Part shown: positions 35,175-43,950 of the stretch, piece after piece
How the letters are laid out: every line of letters begins with the position of its first letter
How positions within the stretch are numbered: the first letter of the stretch is position 1
From: Shewanella mesophila
Lineage (GTDB): Bacteria > Pseudomonadota > Gammaproteobacteria > Enterobacterales > Shewanellaceae
Assembly: GCF_019457515.1 (NCBI RefSeq)
Contig: NZ_CP080421.1
Coordinates: forward strand, 1-64,000
Reading direction: 5' to 3'
Length of the DNA stretch: 64,000 nt
Program-made: the position numbers and the translations under genes
Notes under the pieces: model-generated
What the model was told of the DNA's origin: nothing
Database searches by the model: none
Seen by the model: only the letters and a program-made list of their open reading frames with translations

Positions 35175-37013
35175 ATGCGCCCTAAAATCTCCTTTCTCTC
35201 CGCTCTCCTCTTCATATGCGTAAATGCCTCAGCCTCAGATAGCGGCACCCAAGTACAGACTCCTCAAGTTGCCGATACTTACGTCAATGACGCGACTCTG
35301 CCACCAAGCATTGTCTGGCATGGTGAGAGTGAATCAGTTCTGATGGCCGCTGATGAACCATGGGCAACGCCTTTTGAACAGCAGGGGTTGAAGACGAGTC
35401 CGAGCTATGATGAAACCTTTGCTTGGCTCGATAAGTTGATAGCCAGTAGTGAACGATTACGTAAAGTGTCGCTAGGCAAGAGCCCGCAAGGTCGTGATAT
35501 TTGGATGGTGATTGCCTCGAGTGAGGGCGCGCAAACACCTGAAACCCTACAGGCTAATCAAAAGCCTACTGTTTTAGTGCAAGCGGGAATCCATTCTGGT
35601 GAGATAGACGGTAAAGACGCGGGGATGATGCTGCTTCGCGATATGGTAATGGGGGATAAGGCTGGATTACTCGATAAGGCTAACCTGCTGTTTGTGCCTA
35701 TCTTTAGTGTCGATGCCCACGAACGCAGCAGTGAATTTAACCGAGTGAATCAACGCGGTCCTGTTAGAATGGGATGGCGGACGACATCCAATAATCTCAA
35801 TTTAAATCGTGATTATGCCAAGGCCGATACTTTAGAGATGCAACATATGCTGCGGGCAATTAATCAATGGCAACCCGATCTCTATATCGACGTACACGTG
35901 ACCGATGGTATCGATTATCAATATGATGTGACTTTCGGCTATAACTTGTCACAAGGGCTTAGTCCATCCAGTTTTCGTTGGTTAGATAAGCAGTATCGCC
36001 CCTATGTTGAGGGAGCATTAGCGGGTCAAGGGCATATTCCTGGGCCGCTGGTCTTTGCCCTCGATAATCGTGATTTGAGTAAAGGCTTGTCCTTGTGGCA
36101 TGCCAGCCCGCGTTTTTCCAATGGCTATGGTGATGTCCGTCATTTACCAACGATTCTTATCGAAAATCATAGTCTAAAGCCTTTTAAACAACGTGTTTTA
36201 GGGACTTATGTCATGCTGGCGGCTACGTTAGAGTTTGTTGGCGAAAAAGCGATATCGTTGAGGTCGGCAATCCAACAGGATAGTTATCGATATAGCAAGC
36301 GGATACCATTAACTTGGAAGCCTCAACTGCAACCGCAGGGATGGGATTTCAAGGGTATAGGCTATACGTTAGAGGATAGCCCCATTAGTGGTGAGCAAGT
36401 TGTGCGCTGGAACGGCCAACCTAAATTGTACGAAAACCTGCCTGTGACGGGGAACACCCTTGCTGATATCAAAGTAAATCGGCCATCCACTTATTATATC
36501 CCTCCACAATGGACGGACGTTATTGCACGTCTTGAGATCCATGGTATTCGCATGAGTCGGCTTGAGCATGCTAAATCGATGTCATTGAGTCAATACCAGT
36601 TCGGCGAGGCGAAGTTCTCTAGTGAAGATTATGAAGGACGCCAGCGTGTAAGTGCGAATGTCTCGTCTAAGGTAGTTAATGCCACACTACCAGCAGGAAC
36701 TGTTAAAATTGATACGCGGCAACCACTTGGGGACTTAGCTATTTTGCTGCTTGAGCCACTATCTCCTGACTCATTATTTCAGTGGGGTTTTTTCAATCCT
36801 ATTTTTACCCGCACAGAATATATTGAGCACTATGCCGTTGAGCCGATGGCTGCCAAAATGTTAGCGAAAGACCCAGCGTTACAGGCTGAGTTTGATAAGG
36901 CGTTGCAAGATAAAGACTTTGCCGCCGATCCCAAAGCCAGACTAAGTTGGTTTTATGAGCGTAGCCCCTATTATGATCAGCAATATTTAGTGTATCCGGT
37001 GTTGCGCCATTAG
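35175..37013 (+). CDS. Secreted M14 zinc carboxypeptidase
   Basis: Exported metallopeptidase, 612 residues, with a signal peptide (MRPKISFLSALLFICVNASA). Zinc ligands sit in the M14 motif VLVQAGIHSGEIDGKDAGMM (HxxE near residue 140) and LYIDVHVTDGIDYQ (His near residue 240). Substrate-binding block NLNRDYAKADTLEM and the catalytic Glu region LPTILIENHSLKPF are also present. C-terminal 200 residues are of unknown fold. Cleaves C-terminal residues from peptides; specificity unknown. Monocistronic, closed by a terminator shared with the methyltransferase gene. Confidence 0.92.
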   Translation: MRPKISFLSALLFICVNASASDSGTQVQTPQVADTYVNDATLPPSIVWHGESESVLMAADEPWATPFEQQGLKTSPSYDETFAWLDKLIASSERLRKVSLGKSPQGRDIWMVIASSEGAQTPETLQANQKPTVLVQAGIHSGEIDGKDAGMMLLRDMVMGDKAGLLDKANLLFVPIFSVDAHERSSEFNRVNQRGPVRMGWRTTSNNLNLNRDYAKADTLEMQHMLRAINQWQPDLYIDVHVTDGIDYQYDVTFGYNLSQGLSPSSFRWLDKQYRPYVEGALAGQGHIPGPLVFALDNRDLSKGLSLWHASPRFSNGYGDVRHLPTILIENHSLKPFKQRVLGTYVMLAATLEFVGEKAISLRSAIQQDSYRYSKRIPLTWKPQLQPQGWDFKGIGYTLEDSPISGEQVVRWNGQPKLYENLPVTGNTLADIKVNRPSTYYIPPQWTDVIARLEIHGIRMSRLEHAKSMSLSQYQFGEAKFSSEDYEGRQRVSANVSSKVVNATLPAGTVKIDTRQPLGDLAILLLEPLSPDSLFQWGFFNPIFTRTEYIEHYAVEPMAAKMLAKDPALQAEFDKALQDKDFAADPKARLSWFYERSPYYDQQYLVYPVLRH

Positions 37014-37022
37014 TGATGAAAG

Positions 37023-37049
37023 AAAAAAGCAGGCTTAGCCTGCTTTTTT
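37023..37049. terminator. Bidirectional intrinsic terminator between M14 peptidase and methyltransferase
   Basis: Stem AAAAAAGCAGGC / GCCTGCTTTTTT around a TTA loop. Its right edge overlaps the methyltransferase stop codon on the - strand, so it probably serves both convergent genes. Confidence 0.9.
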
Positions 37050-37830
37050 ATGCCGTTTTGATAGCTGAGACAGTGTAAACCAGCGGTACATTTTGACCTT
37101 GGTGTTGCAGGTAATAGCGGGGGCGATCATGGGGCGTCTCCCTAATTTCAAGCCCGTCGAATGCATCGTAGGGGCTGAAATCAAACTCCTTTAGCTCAGT
37201 AATCACAAGGCCTGCATTTAATAGTGCACTGATCACATCGGCTAATGAGTGCGGCCATGTCACCATAGTGTGCTTCTCATCTGGGCTATTTTCTGTATAG
37301 GTGGCTTCCTCTTCAATGTCGGGTTCGGCTTGCCCAAAGTAGCTGTATCCTTCCATTAATGCTTGCACCGGATGGAACTCCGCCATATAGAACTGCCCTC
37401 CAGTTTTAAGCGCCTTAGCGATGATATTGGCCCAACCTTGTAGGTCTGGTAGCCAGCATAATACTCCGTATGAGGTGTATACGATGTCAAACTCTTGTTT
37501 AAGATGCTTAGGGGCTTGGTAAATGTCGCAACAGATAAAGTCGGCATGTAGTTGACACTGTTTAGCTAGCGTCTGGGCTTGCTCTATTGCAGTGGATGAC
37601 AGATCAACGCCCGTTACCTTGGCGCCTAGCCGTGCCCATGACAGTGTATCGAGTCCAAAGTGACACTGTAAATGCAACAAGCTTTTCCCTTGCACATTTA
37701 GAGCCTTCAGTTCTATTTCTTGTAAGGATGTCTGACCTGCGATAAAGCCTGCAACATCATAAAACTTGGAGGCAAGGTGAATTTTGGCTCGCTGATCCCA
37801 GGCGTGCTTGTTTAGGGCGAGATAGTCCAT
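37048..37830 (-). CDS. Class I SAM-dependent methyltransferase
   Basis: A 260-residue methyltransferase with motif I KSLLHLQCHFGLDTLSWARLGAKVTGVDLSS near residues 49-78 and post-I acidic Asp. Later FDIVYTSYGVLCWLPDLQGWANIIAKALKTGGQFYMAEF follows the motif II-III pattern. The C-terminus holds EIRETPHDRPRYYLQHQ. Substrate unknown; the GLDTLSWARLGA context is common in UbiE/COQ5-like small-molecule methyltransferases. Single gene. Confidence 0.88.
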   Translation of the reverse strand: MDYLALNKHAWDQRAKIHLASKFYDVAGFIAGQTSLQEIELKALNVQGKSLLHLQCHFGLDTLSWARLGAKVTGVDLSSTAIEQAQTLAKQCQLHADFICCDIYQAPKHLKQEFDIVYTSYGVLCWLPDLQGWANIIAKALKTGGQFYMAEFHPVQALMEGYSYFGQAEPDIEEEATYTENSPDEKHTMVTWPHSLADVISALLNAGLVITELKEFDFSPYDAFDGLEIRETPHDRPRYYLQHQGQNVPLVYTVSAIKTA

Positions 37831-37959
37831 TAACGCTTCCTTTCGCTATCGGTTTTTTTAACCAACATCTAGTGTATTTAGCAACTTAGTGATGGGGTTG
37901 CCGAGTTGTAGTTGTTATTTAATGAAATATAACATAGTTAAAACAGATAGATACTGATT

Positions 37960-37975
37960 TGGCACGGTATCTGCA
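37960..37975 (+). promoter_or_regulatory. Candidate sigma-54 promoter upstream of the DGSGS lipoprotein
   Basis: TGGCACGGTATCTGCA fits the -24/-12 pattern (GG and GC separated by 10 nt), with one mismatch (C for T) in the -12 TTGC box. It lies about 70 bp before the lipoprotein ATG at 38044. No enhancer site or activator gene was recognised. Confidence 0.4.
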
Positions 37976-38043
37976 GCTGTCTTTGTTCGCGCATATAAAA
38001 ATAGCTAATAAAATCAGTTTATAAGATTTAACAAGGAAACTTT

Positions 38044-38814
38044 ATGATGGTTTTACGTCCCCTAGTATTGTCGGCAGCATTATCTTTTTGCCTAAGTGGT
38101 TGCATTATAAATGTGAACGGCGCAGGCAAGACATCATTCGACTACCATAGAACCTCTGAACTCTCTTTAGATGCTAATGGCCTAGATGGATTAGCTGCCG
38201 AAACTGGAGCCGGTGCTTTGACTATCGAAGGTATTGAGGGGTTAAACGAAATCACCCTCGAAGCCGATATCTATGGTTATGATGGTGTCGAGCCCGAGTT
38301 AACCTTAGTGCGAGATGGCGACCAAGCCAAGCTGGTGGCAAATTTCGATTCCTTCTATCGCGTATCATTCAACGGGTCATCACCCTATATGGATGTCACC
38401 ATCAAGGTGCCTGCATCAATGTTGCTCGATATTGATGATGGCTCTGGCAGCATAGACATCAAGGGAGTGAACGCCGACATTAGGGTTAAAGATGGCTCTG
38501 GCAGTCTCAATCTGGATGGTGGTAAGAACTTAGTCATTGATGACGGTTCTGGCAGCATTGTGCTGACGAATGTCGATGGCAATATAGATCTTGATGATGG
38601 CTCAGGCAGTATTGAAGTGACTAATGTTAAAGGCGATGTGGTGATTAACGATGGCTCGGGTGGTATGAGTATTGTAGATGTTGCTGGCAAGGTCACCATC
38701 GACGATGGTTCAGGCAGTATAGAAGTCAACAATACCCAAGGGCTGACGATCATAGAGGCCGGCTCTGGGGACTTGAGCTTTAACAACATTAATGGTCCCG
38801 TCAGTATGAACTAG
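38044..38814 (+). CDS. Lipoprotein with tandem 18-residue DGSGS repeats (DUF4097-like)
   Basis: A 256-residue predicted lipoprotein. A signal peptide ends in the lipobox LSGC at residues 17-20 (Cys20). Residues about 50-65 carry a degenerate repeat (ETGAGALTIEG). From residue 130, DGSGS-type repeats occur at 132, 150, 167, 185, 203, 221 and, degraded to EAGSGD, 238, a period of 17-18 residues. Each repeat alternates charged turns with V/I-rich strands, which suggests a right-handed beta-solenoid. No catalytic motif. Function unknown. It has a good AAGGAAAC ribosome-binding site and a candidate sigma-54 promoter upstream. Confidence 0.85.
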   Translation: MMVLRPLVLSAALSFCLSGCIINVNGAGKTSFDYHRTSELSLDANGLDGLAAETGAGALTIEGIEGLNEITLEADIYGYDGVEPELTLVRDGDQAKLVANFDSFYRVSFNGSSPYMDVTIKVPASMLLDIDDGSGSIDIKGVNADIRVKDGSGSLNLDGGKNLVIDDGSGSIVLTNVDGNIDLDDGSGSIEVTNVKGDVVINDGSGGMSIVDVAGKVTIDDGSGSIEVNNTQGLTIIEAGSGDLSFNNINGPVSMN

Positions 38815-38830
38815 ACTTCCCGGCGCAGCG

Positions 38831-38875
38831 GCTAATCACTATCAGATTAATCAATTACAAATTTGATAGTGTTAG
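38831..38875. terminator. Hairpin after the DGSGS lipoprotein
   Basis: GCTAATCACTATCA / TGATAGTGTTAGC form a 12-13-bp stem with one bulge and an 18-nt loop, 17 bp after the lipoprotein stop. It lacks a good U-tract, so it may be a weak terminator or another RNA structure between convergent genes. Confidence 0.4.
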
Positions 38876-38910
38876 CCTATGCCCACCCTATTAGCTTGGG
38901 CGTTTGAGTT

Positions 38911-39789
38911 TTAACGTTTTCTATGCTGTGTTAACGATCTTGAACCTAGTTCAACCATATTCTTCACTCGTTGCCTTGCCTTTGAAACACAAAACTCACG
39001 CTGAACGATCACCGATTTATGCTGCTGCAATAACATAAGGGTTGCTATACCAATTAAGCTCCAGCGCATTAAGATTACCGGCCAAATTAATTGGCTGCTA
39101 TTCTCACTTAATTCGCAAGCGATCAAGATAACAAGCAGCGTAGCCAAGGTGCTGGTCCTTACTTTGCCTGATACTTGAACTAGCGGAAAAACCGACGCTA
39201 GATAGGCGCAGCTTAATCCTACTATTGCTCCCATGACGACATCAATTGGCCAGTGTGCTCCAACCGTAATGCGAGAGAGAGCAACTAATATGGCGCCTAA
39301 GATAAAAATCAGTTTGTAGCGATAGTATTGGCAAGTTAAGAATAAGGTACCAGCAAATAAGAATGCACTAGTGCTGTGCCCTGATGGAAAACTGTGTGAT
39401 AGGCGTTTATCGCCTACAATATGAAGCATCTCAAGCACAGCCGCAGGACGAGGAGCATCAAAGAATTGCTTCAGCAGGGGGACTAAAATTAACGACAATA
39501 TCGAGGCAATAAGTACTCGGATAATGAGTTCTGGTCGCTTAATAAGACAGCAAAGCATCAATACACCTAAAGTTAATCCATTGCCGAGATCAGTTAGCAG
39601 CAGTTGCAACCAATCGGCTATTTGAGGAGAGAGTCCGTTGATGCTGCGGAATATAGCCAAGTTGGTTTCTGGGTTATTGATGAGTAAATAGAGAGAAGTG
39701 AAGAAAAATAGTAAACTCAAAAAAGCTTTGGTTGTCGCTGGATGGGCGTAAGCAAATTTAGTTAGTTTGGGGAAGAATAGTCCAGCCAT
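38911..39789 (-). CDS. PAP2-family phosphatase (paralogue A)
   Basis: Integral membrane phosphatase of the PAP2/type 2 phosphatidic acid phosphatase family. I chose ATG 39789 (MAGLFFPKLTKFA), preceded by AGAGAAG; the frame extends to 39885. The product is 292 residues. All three catalytic blocks are present: KQFFDAPRP (K-x6-RP), SFPSGHSTSAF (PSGH) and SRITVGAHWPIDVVMG (SRxxxxxHxxxD). About six hydrophobic segments. Clearly paralogous to the next gene (40093-40932). Substrate may be phosphatidate, undecaprenyl pyrophosphate or a sugar phosphate; not decidable. Confidence 0.9.
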   Translation of the reverse strand: MAGLFFPKLTKFAYAHPATTKAFLSLLFFFTSLYLLINNPETNLAIFRSINGLSPQIADWLQLLLTDLGNGLTLGVLMLCCLIKRPELIIRVLIASILSLILVPLLKQFFDAPRPAAVLEMLHIVGDKRLSHSFPSGHSTSAFLFAGTLFLTCQYYRYKLIFILGAILVALSRITVGAHWPIDVVMGAIVGLSCAYLASVFPLVQVSGKVRTSTLATLLVILIACELSENSSQLIWPVILMRWSLIGIATLMLLQQHKSVIVQREFCVSKARQRVKNMVELGSRSLTQHRKR

Positions 39790-39900
39790 ACAACTTCTCT
39801 TTGATAAGTGAGTTACCAGTTTATCCATAGTTGTGTGAAGGAAGCGTGAATAGAGGGGGTCGCCATGAGCCAATATTCGAGTCATGGCGTGTAGTTAACT

Positions 39901-40090
39901 AACCTGAACTCGGAATAATAAACGTATCTAGCCCTTTATTCCGCTAACAGCGTTGAATTCACTTGCAATAGGCGGGCTATTGACGCGTAAATACGCCTTG
40001 TTAGCAAAAAAATGACAAGTTTGAGATGAAGTAAGCGTAAAACGGCTAATTCATCTCGCGTTATGCCATCTCTTAACTCGAGTTCAGGTT
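39901..40090. repeat. 190-bp-class dispersed element, copy 2 (complete, perfect 12-bp terminal inverted repeats)
   Basis: A 190-bp unit bounded by AACCTGAACTCG (39901-39912) and its exact complement CGAGTTCAGGTT (40079-40090). Internal GAGATGAA / TTCATCTC gives an extra 8-bp hairpin near 40024-40057. Copy 1 at 12461-12656 aligns throughout, in the same orientation. It lies in the 303-bp gap between the two PAP2 genes and ends 3 bp before the stop of paralogue B. No coding capacity; no clean target-site duplication. Nothing else is seen in this gap. Confidence 0.8.
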
Positions 40091-40092
40091 GA

Positions 40093-40932
40093 CTAGCGAG
40101 TCTTATTAACCGCGATGAATTTACTTTTCTCTCTTTGAGATATTAAGCCTTTAATATCATACTGATACCATATTAGACTCGCCGAAATGGTGAGGAGCCC
40201 CCATCTAAGTGTCACCACCTGCCAAATGATCTCTTTATCAAAGCTCTTTTCTAGCTCACAGATTAGTAGCACCAACCAGAGGAAACTGACCATGATGGCA
40301 TTATGTAAATTAGATAATTTTGTCTGTGGGAAATAAGCGGCGACGTAGGCACAAAACAATCCAACAAATGCGCCCATTATTATATCTAGTGGCCAATGTG
40401 CACCGACGATGACGCGAGATAACCCGATAATGCTAGCGAAGCCAATGACTAATATTTTTATATTTCTACATTGATAGGCAAAAAATAGAGTTCCAGCAAA
40501 CAGAAACGCACTCGCTGTATGGCCTGATGGAAAGCTATGGTTTAAGCGAGTTTTACCTACAATATTAATGATTTCTAATAATGCTGCTGGTCTAGGTGCA
40601 TCAAAATATTGTTTCAAGGTGGGTACTATAATCAGTGATAACACACTGGCAACTATCACCCTTATGATTAACTCTGGACGCTTTATTATGCAGCAAAGTG
40701 TGATGAGTCCGAGCGTGACACCATTACCCAAGTCGGTAAGTAGTATCAGTGACCAATCTGGGAAGTGTGGCGCAATACCGTTGAGTTGCCTAAAAATACT
40801 TAGGTTTATCGAAGACTCTAATGTGAATAGATAAAGAATCAAAAATACCAATAGTAAACCTAAAAATCCCCGTCCTTGGTGCTTATCTTGCTTAGGCAAT
40901 CCTTCTGCCTTCGCTTGTAAAAATATGCTCAT
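40093..40932 (-). CDS. PAP2-family phosphatase (paralogue B)
   Basis: A 279-residue paralogue of the gene at 38911, with the same three motifs: KQYFDAPRP, SFPSGHTASAF and SRVIVGAHWPLDIIMG. Shared long blocks such as LLTDLGNG-TLG and IKRPELIIRV show a recent tandem duplication. The C-terminal tail (QYDIKGLISQREKSKF) is shorter than in paralogue A. The 190-bp element abuts its 3' end. Confidence 0.9.
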   Translation of the reverse strand: MSIFLQAKAEGLPKQDKHQGRGFLGLLLVFLILYLFTLESSINLSIFRQLNGIAPHFPDWSLILLTDLGNGVTLGLITLCCIIKRPELIIRVIVASVLSLIIVPTLKQYFDAPRPAALLEIINIVGKTRLNHSFPSGHTASAFLFAGTLFFAYQCRNIKILVIGFASIIGLSRVIVGAHWPLDIIMGAFVGLFCAYVAAYFPQTKLSNLHNAIMVSFLWLVLLICELEKSFDKEIIWQVVTLRWGLLTISASLIWYQYDIKGLISQREKSKFIAVNKTR

Positions 40933-41073
40933 GTTGTTCTCAAATAAGCGGGGTAGCCCACAATAGAGGCTTGTTATGGGGAAGTAAAGTCGAACAACTT
41001 TTGTTAAACAGGTTTTTTACAGTTTTTTAGCGTTATATCTCGCTTTACTTAGCTGTTAGTCGCTAATAAAAGC

Positions 41074-41376
41074 TTAGGTTTGGTCGACCGTGTTGAGAGT
41101 ATGACAATTTGCATTATTTTGTATTAAAGCTAATTTCAGCTGTTTGTTGAGCTTCTTAACTGCAATCTCTCTTTTCAATGCTTGTGAGCGGTTTCCAACA
41201 AACTCCCTATAAACCAACCTAAGTGGAGCCTTGCCACGCAGAAACTTAGCGGCTTTTGGGCCGCTAAGTTGGTGCTCTTTGAAGCGACGCTCTATATCAG
41301 TGGTTATGCCTGTGTAGAGTTGGCCTTGGCGGCATTCAATGATATACAAGAACCAAGGCTTTTCTGTTATCGGCAT
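41074..41376 (-). CDS. GIY-YIG domain protein (UPF0213/YhbQ family)
   Basis: A 100-residue single-domain GIY-YIG nuclease-fold protein. The signature appears as WFLYIIECRQGQLYTGITTDIERRFKEH, followed by FLRGKAPLRLVYREFVGNRSQALKREIAVKKL. Small chromosomal family without DNA-binding domains; not a homing endonuclease. Its stop lies near 41074; its start overlaps the stop of oligopeptidase B at 41376, so it may be translated from the same message. Confidence 0.9.
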   Translation of the reverse strand: MPITEKPWFLYIIECRQGQLYTGITTDIERRFKEHQLSGPKAAKFLRGKAPLRLVYREFVGNRSQALKREIAVKKLNKQLKLALIQNNANCHTLNTVDQT

Positions 41377-43457
41377 TACCGTGCGCTAACCGTTTGGTGC
41401 TGATTAATAAGACCAAGAAAAAAGGCGTATTCCTCTGCGGTATCTTGGTAGCGGCGATAGCGGCCACTTTTACCGCCGTGACCAGCCTCCATATCGATAT
41501 GGAATAACAACAAGTGATCGTCAGTTTTGTATTCTCTCAGTTTTGCCACCCATTTAGCGGGCTCAAAATATTGAACCTGCGAATCATGTAGGCCTGTGGT
41601 AACCAGTAGGTGAGGATAACTTTGGCTAGTTACCTGATCATAAGGCGAGTAACTCAGCATATAATCGAATGCGGCCTTTTGATTAGGATTACCCCACTCA
41701 TCATACTCGTTGGTTGTGAGCGGAATGGACTCATCGAGCATGGTAGTCACAATATCCACAAAGGGGACATGGGCTGCGACCGCAAGATAGCGTTGTGGGG
41801 CTTGATTGATCACGGCTCCCATCAATAAACCGCCGGCACTACCTCCCGCTGCCACAATTTTGTTTGGATCGGCATATTGCAGTTTAACGAGGGCGTTGGT
41901 GACATCGATAAAGTCATTAAAACTATTTTTTTTGTTCATTAACCTGCCTGCATCGTACCAAGGACGACCAAGCATCTCGCCACCTCGAACGTGGGCAATG
42001 GCATAAATAACGCCTCTATCGAGCAGGCTTAATATGGAACTGTCAAAATCTGCGTCTATGGTGTAACCGTAGGCGCCGTAGCCATATTGGTATAAGGCGT
42101 TAGTGCCATCCTTGTTAAAGCGATCTTTACGATAAACTAAGGTGACTGGGATCTTGGCTCCATCTCTGGCGTCAACGAATAGGCGCTCAGTCTGGTAATT
42201 ATTGCTGTCAAAATCTCCGAGGACATTCTCTTGTTTTAATCGTTTTCTGTTAGACGGGTAATTTAAATCGTATTGATAGATAGACTCTGGTGTGGATGGG
42301 CTCGAATAGTAGAGCCTAAGCTGCTCGCTCTCTTGGCTTGGATTGACATCAAAGCCGACCACATAAGCGGCATCATCAAAGGAAAGTTGATAGCTAGCCT
42401 GTTCGCTAAATGGATAGACTGTGATATGGCTTAATCCTAGATGGCGATGTTGAACAATGAGATGCTTTTTAAGCACCAGCAGATCTTCTATGCGGCTTTG
42501 ATCGTCTGCTGGTATCAGTTCTTGCCAGTGTTGTTTGTTGGCAAATTTTGTTTCATTGACTTTCATTAGGCGAAAGTTAACTGCTTGCCAATTGGTGAGA
42601 ATGTAATAGTCGTCTCCACGTTTAGCGACCGAATATTCATGACCCTCTTCTCTTGTCAGCAATGGTCTGAACTCGGCTAGTGGCTGATCGGCATCGATAA
42701 CCGAAACTTCGCTGGTTTCCGTGCTTTCATGAATTAACAGGATGCGAGTTTCATCTAAGCTCTTGGTTAAAGAGAGATAGAAACTGTCATCTTGCTCTTC
42801 GTAAACTAACTGATCATCTGCTTGAGCTTGCCCTAGTCGGTGACGAAAGACCTGAAATCCAAGTAAGGTTTGCGGATCCTTTCTGATATAAAAAAGATGT
42901 TGATTGTCATTGGCCCACACCAAACTGCCATCTGTGTCGCTAAGGGTGTCAGATAATAGGTTACCGCTGCTAAGATCTTTTATGTGGATGGTATAAATAC
43001 GGCGACTTAATCTATCCTCGCTAAAGGCAAGTAATTGCTCGTTTGGACTAATACTTAAGCCCCCCAAGCCGTAAAAATCGCAGCCCTCAGCGCGTTGATT
43101 GACATTGAGTAACACCTCTTCATCGGCGTTGATGGTCTTTTTGCGCGCAAAAATGGGATATTCGCCCCCGAGCTGGTAGCGGCTAAAATACCAATGCTGG
43201 TGCCAGTAGTAGGGCGCGCTTGACTCATCTTTGTCGAGTCGGCCAATCAGTTCTTGAAATAGATCGTCTTGCAGGCGCTTAAATGGAGCAAATTGCGCTT
43301 GGTAATAATCATTTTCATGGTTGAGATGAGCTATCACCTCGGGGGAGTGGCGTTCATCATCACGCATCCAATAGTAGTGATCTATTCGAGTGTTACCATG
43401 CAGTGTGAGTGAATGAGGAATTTTTGCTGCAATGGGCGAGGGTATTGATGACATCAA
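41376..43457 (-). CDS. Oligopeptidase B (prolyl oligopeptidase family, S9A)
   Basis: Cytosolic serine peptidase that cleaves oligopeptides after basic residues. The product is 693 residues (E. coli PtrB 686), without a signal peptide. Seen: N-terminal seven-bladed propeller region (about 75-400), then alpha/beta-hydrolase domain with nucleophile motif GGSAGGLLMG near residue 530, Asp in TTGLHDSQVQYFEPAKW and His in DMEAGHGGKSGRYRRYQD. YGYGAYG...DADFDSSILSLLDRGVIYAIAHVRGG is the family block. The GIY-YIG gene follows with a 1-bp overlap. Confidence 0.95.
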   Translation of the reverse strand: MMSSIPSPIAAKIPHSLTLHGNTRIDHYYWMRDDERHSPEVIAHLNHENDYYQAQFAPFKRLQDDLFQELIGRLDKDESSAPYYWHQHWYFSRYQLGGEYPIFARKKTINADEEVLLNVNQRAEGCDFYGLGGLSISPNEQLLAFSEDRLSRRIYTIHIKDLSSGNLLSDTLSDTDGSLVWANDNQHLFYIRKDPQTLLGFQVFRHRLGQAQADDQLVYEEQDDSFYLSLTKSLDETRILLIHESTETSEVSVIDADQPLAEFRPLLTREEGHEYSVAKRGDDYYILTNWQAVNFRLMKVNETKFANKQHWQELIPADDQSRIEDLLVLKKHLIVQHRHLGLSHITVYPFSEQASYQLSFDDAAYVVGFDVNPSQESEQLRLYYSSPSTPESIYQYDLNYPSNRKRLKQENVLGDFDSNNYQTERLFVDARDGAKIPVTLVYRKDRFNKDGTNALYQYGYGAYGYTIDADFDSSILSLLDRGVIYAIAHVRGGEMLGRPWYDAGRLMNKKNSFNDFIDVTNALVKLQYADPNKIVAAGGSAGGLLMGAVINQAPQRYLAVAAHVPFVDIVTTMLDESIPLTTNEYDEWGNPNQKAAFDYMLSYSPYDQVTSQSYPHLLVTTGLHDSQVQYFEPAKWVAKLREYKTDDHLLLFHIDMEAGHGGKSGRYRRYQDTAEEYAFFLGLINQHQTVSAR

Positions 43458-43602
43458 ATTTAACCTTTTGTCGAAATTTAACTATTGGGTTTGGGCTCAT
43501 CGTTGAGATTAGGTGATCTAGGTAATACTTGTCACCCTCTAGCTTGTCATTTAACACAATTTGGCGCACCATTATCGCGCTTGTCTATTACAAGACAGCA
43601 AT

Positions 43603-43782
43603 TCTCAGGGCGGGGTGTAACTCCCCACCGGCGGTGATAGTTTGTTATAGAACTTAAGCCCGCGAGCGCCTAAATTATCAAAGATTTAGGGTCAGCAGAT
43701 CTGGTGCGCTTTACGCCATGTAAAGTCATTCCAGAGCCGACGGTAATGAGCACTAGGTGCGCTAAGTCCGGATGAAAGAGAA
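43603..43782 (+). ncRNA. FMN riboswitch (RFN element)
   Basis: About 180 nt with all RFN landmarks: opening TCTCAGGGCGGGGTGTAA, CCCCACCGGCGGT, GAGCGCC, GTCAGCAGATCTGGTG, CCAGAGCCGACGGT, and closing CTAAGTCCGGATGAAAGAGA. Binds FMN and lowers expression of riboflavin genes. It lies 169 nt upstream of the ribB ATG. I did not resolve a terminator or Shine-Dalgarno-masking helix in the segment 43783-43950. Confidence 0.95.
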
Positions 43783-43950
43783 TATAAGATGTCGTGACTG
43801 TGCAGCATTACCTCATTGGAGCTAAAGCTGACTAGGTCTATTACCATTCTTATTCAACGCAACAATAAGCGATAGCTTGTGCTGTGTTATTTTCTGTATG
43901 CCCTGATTCTGGAAAAAAACCATTTTATTAGTATTACTAAGGATTTAACC

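Noticed and set aside
38420..38780. Short tandem DNA repeats resembling a CRISPR or VNTR.
   Set aside because: They are degenerate at DNA level and explained by protein repeats; no constant repeats with unique spacers.
38385..38789. 134-codon antisense ORF over the DGSGS repeats.
   Set aside because: It arises from the repeated codons of the lipoprotein; its residues (LPEPSS) are the reverse reading of DGSGS.
41074..41376. GIY-YIG gene as a homing endonuclease or mobile element.
   Set aside because: It is the stand-alone UPF0213 type with no DNA-binding domain, no intron or inverted repeats.
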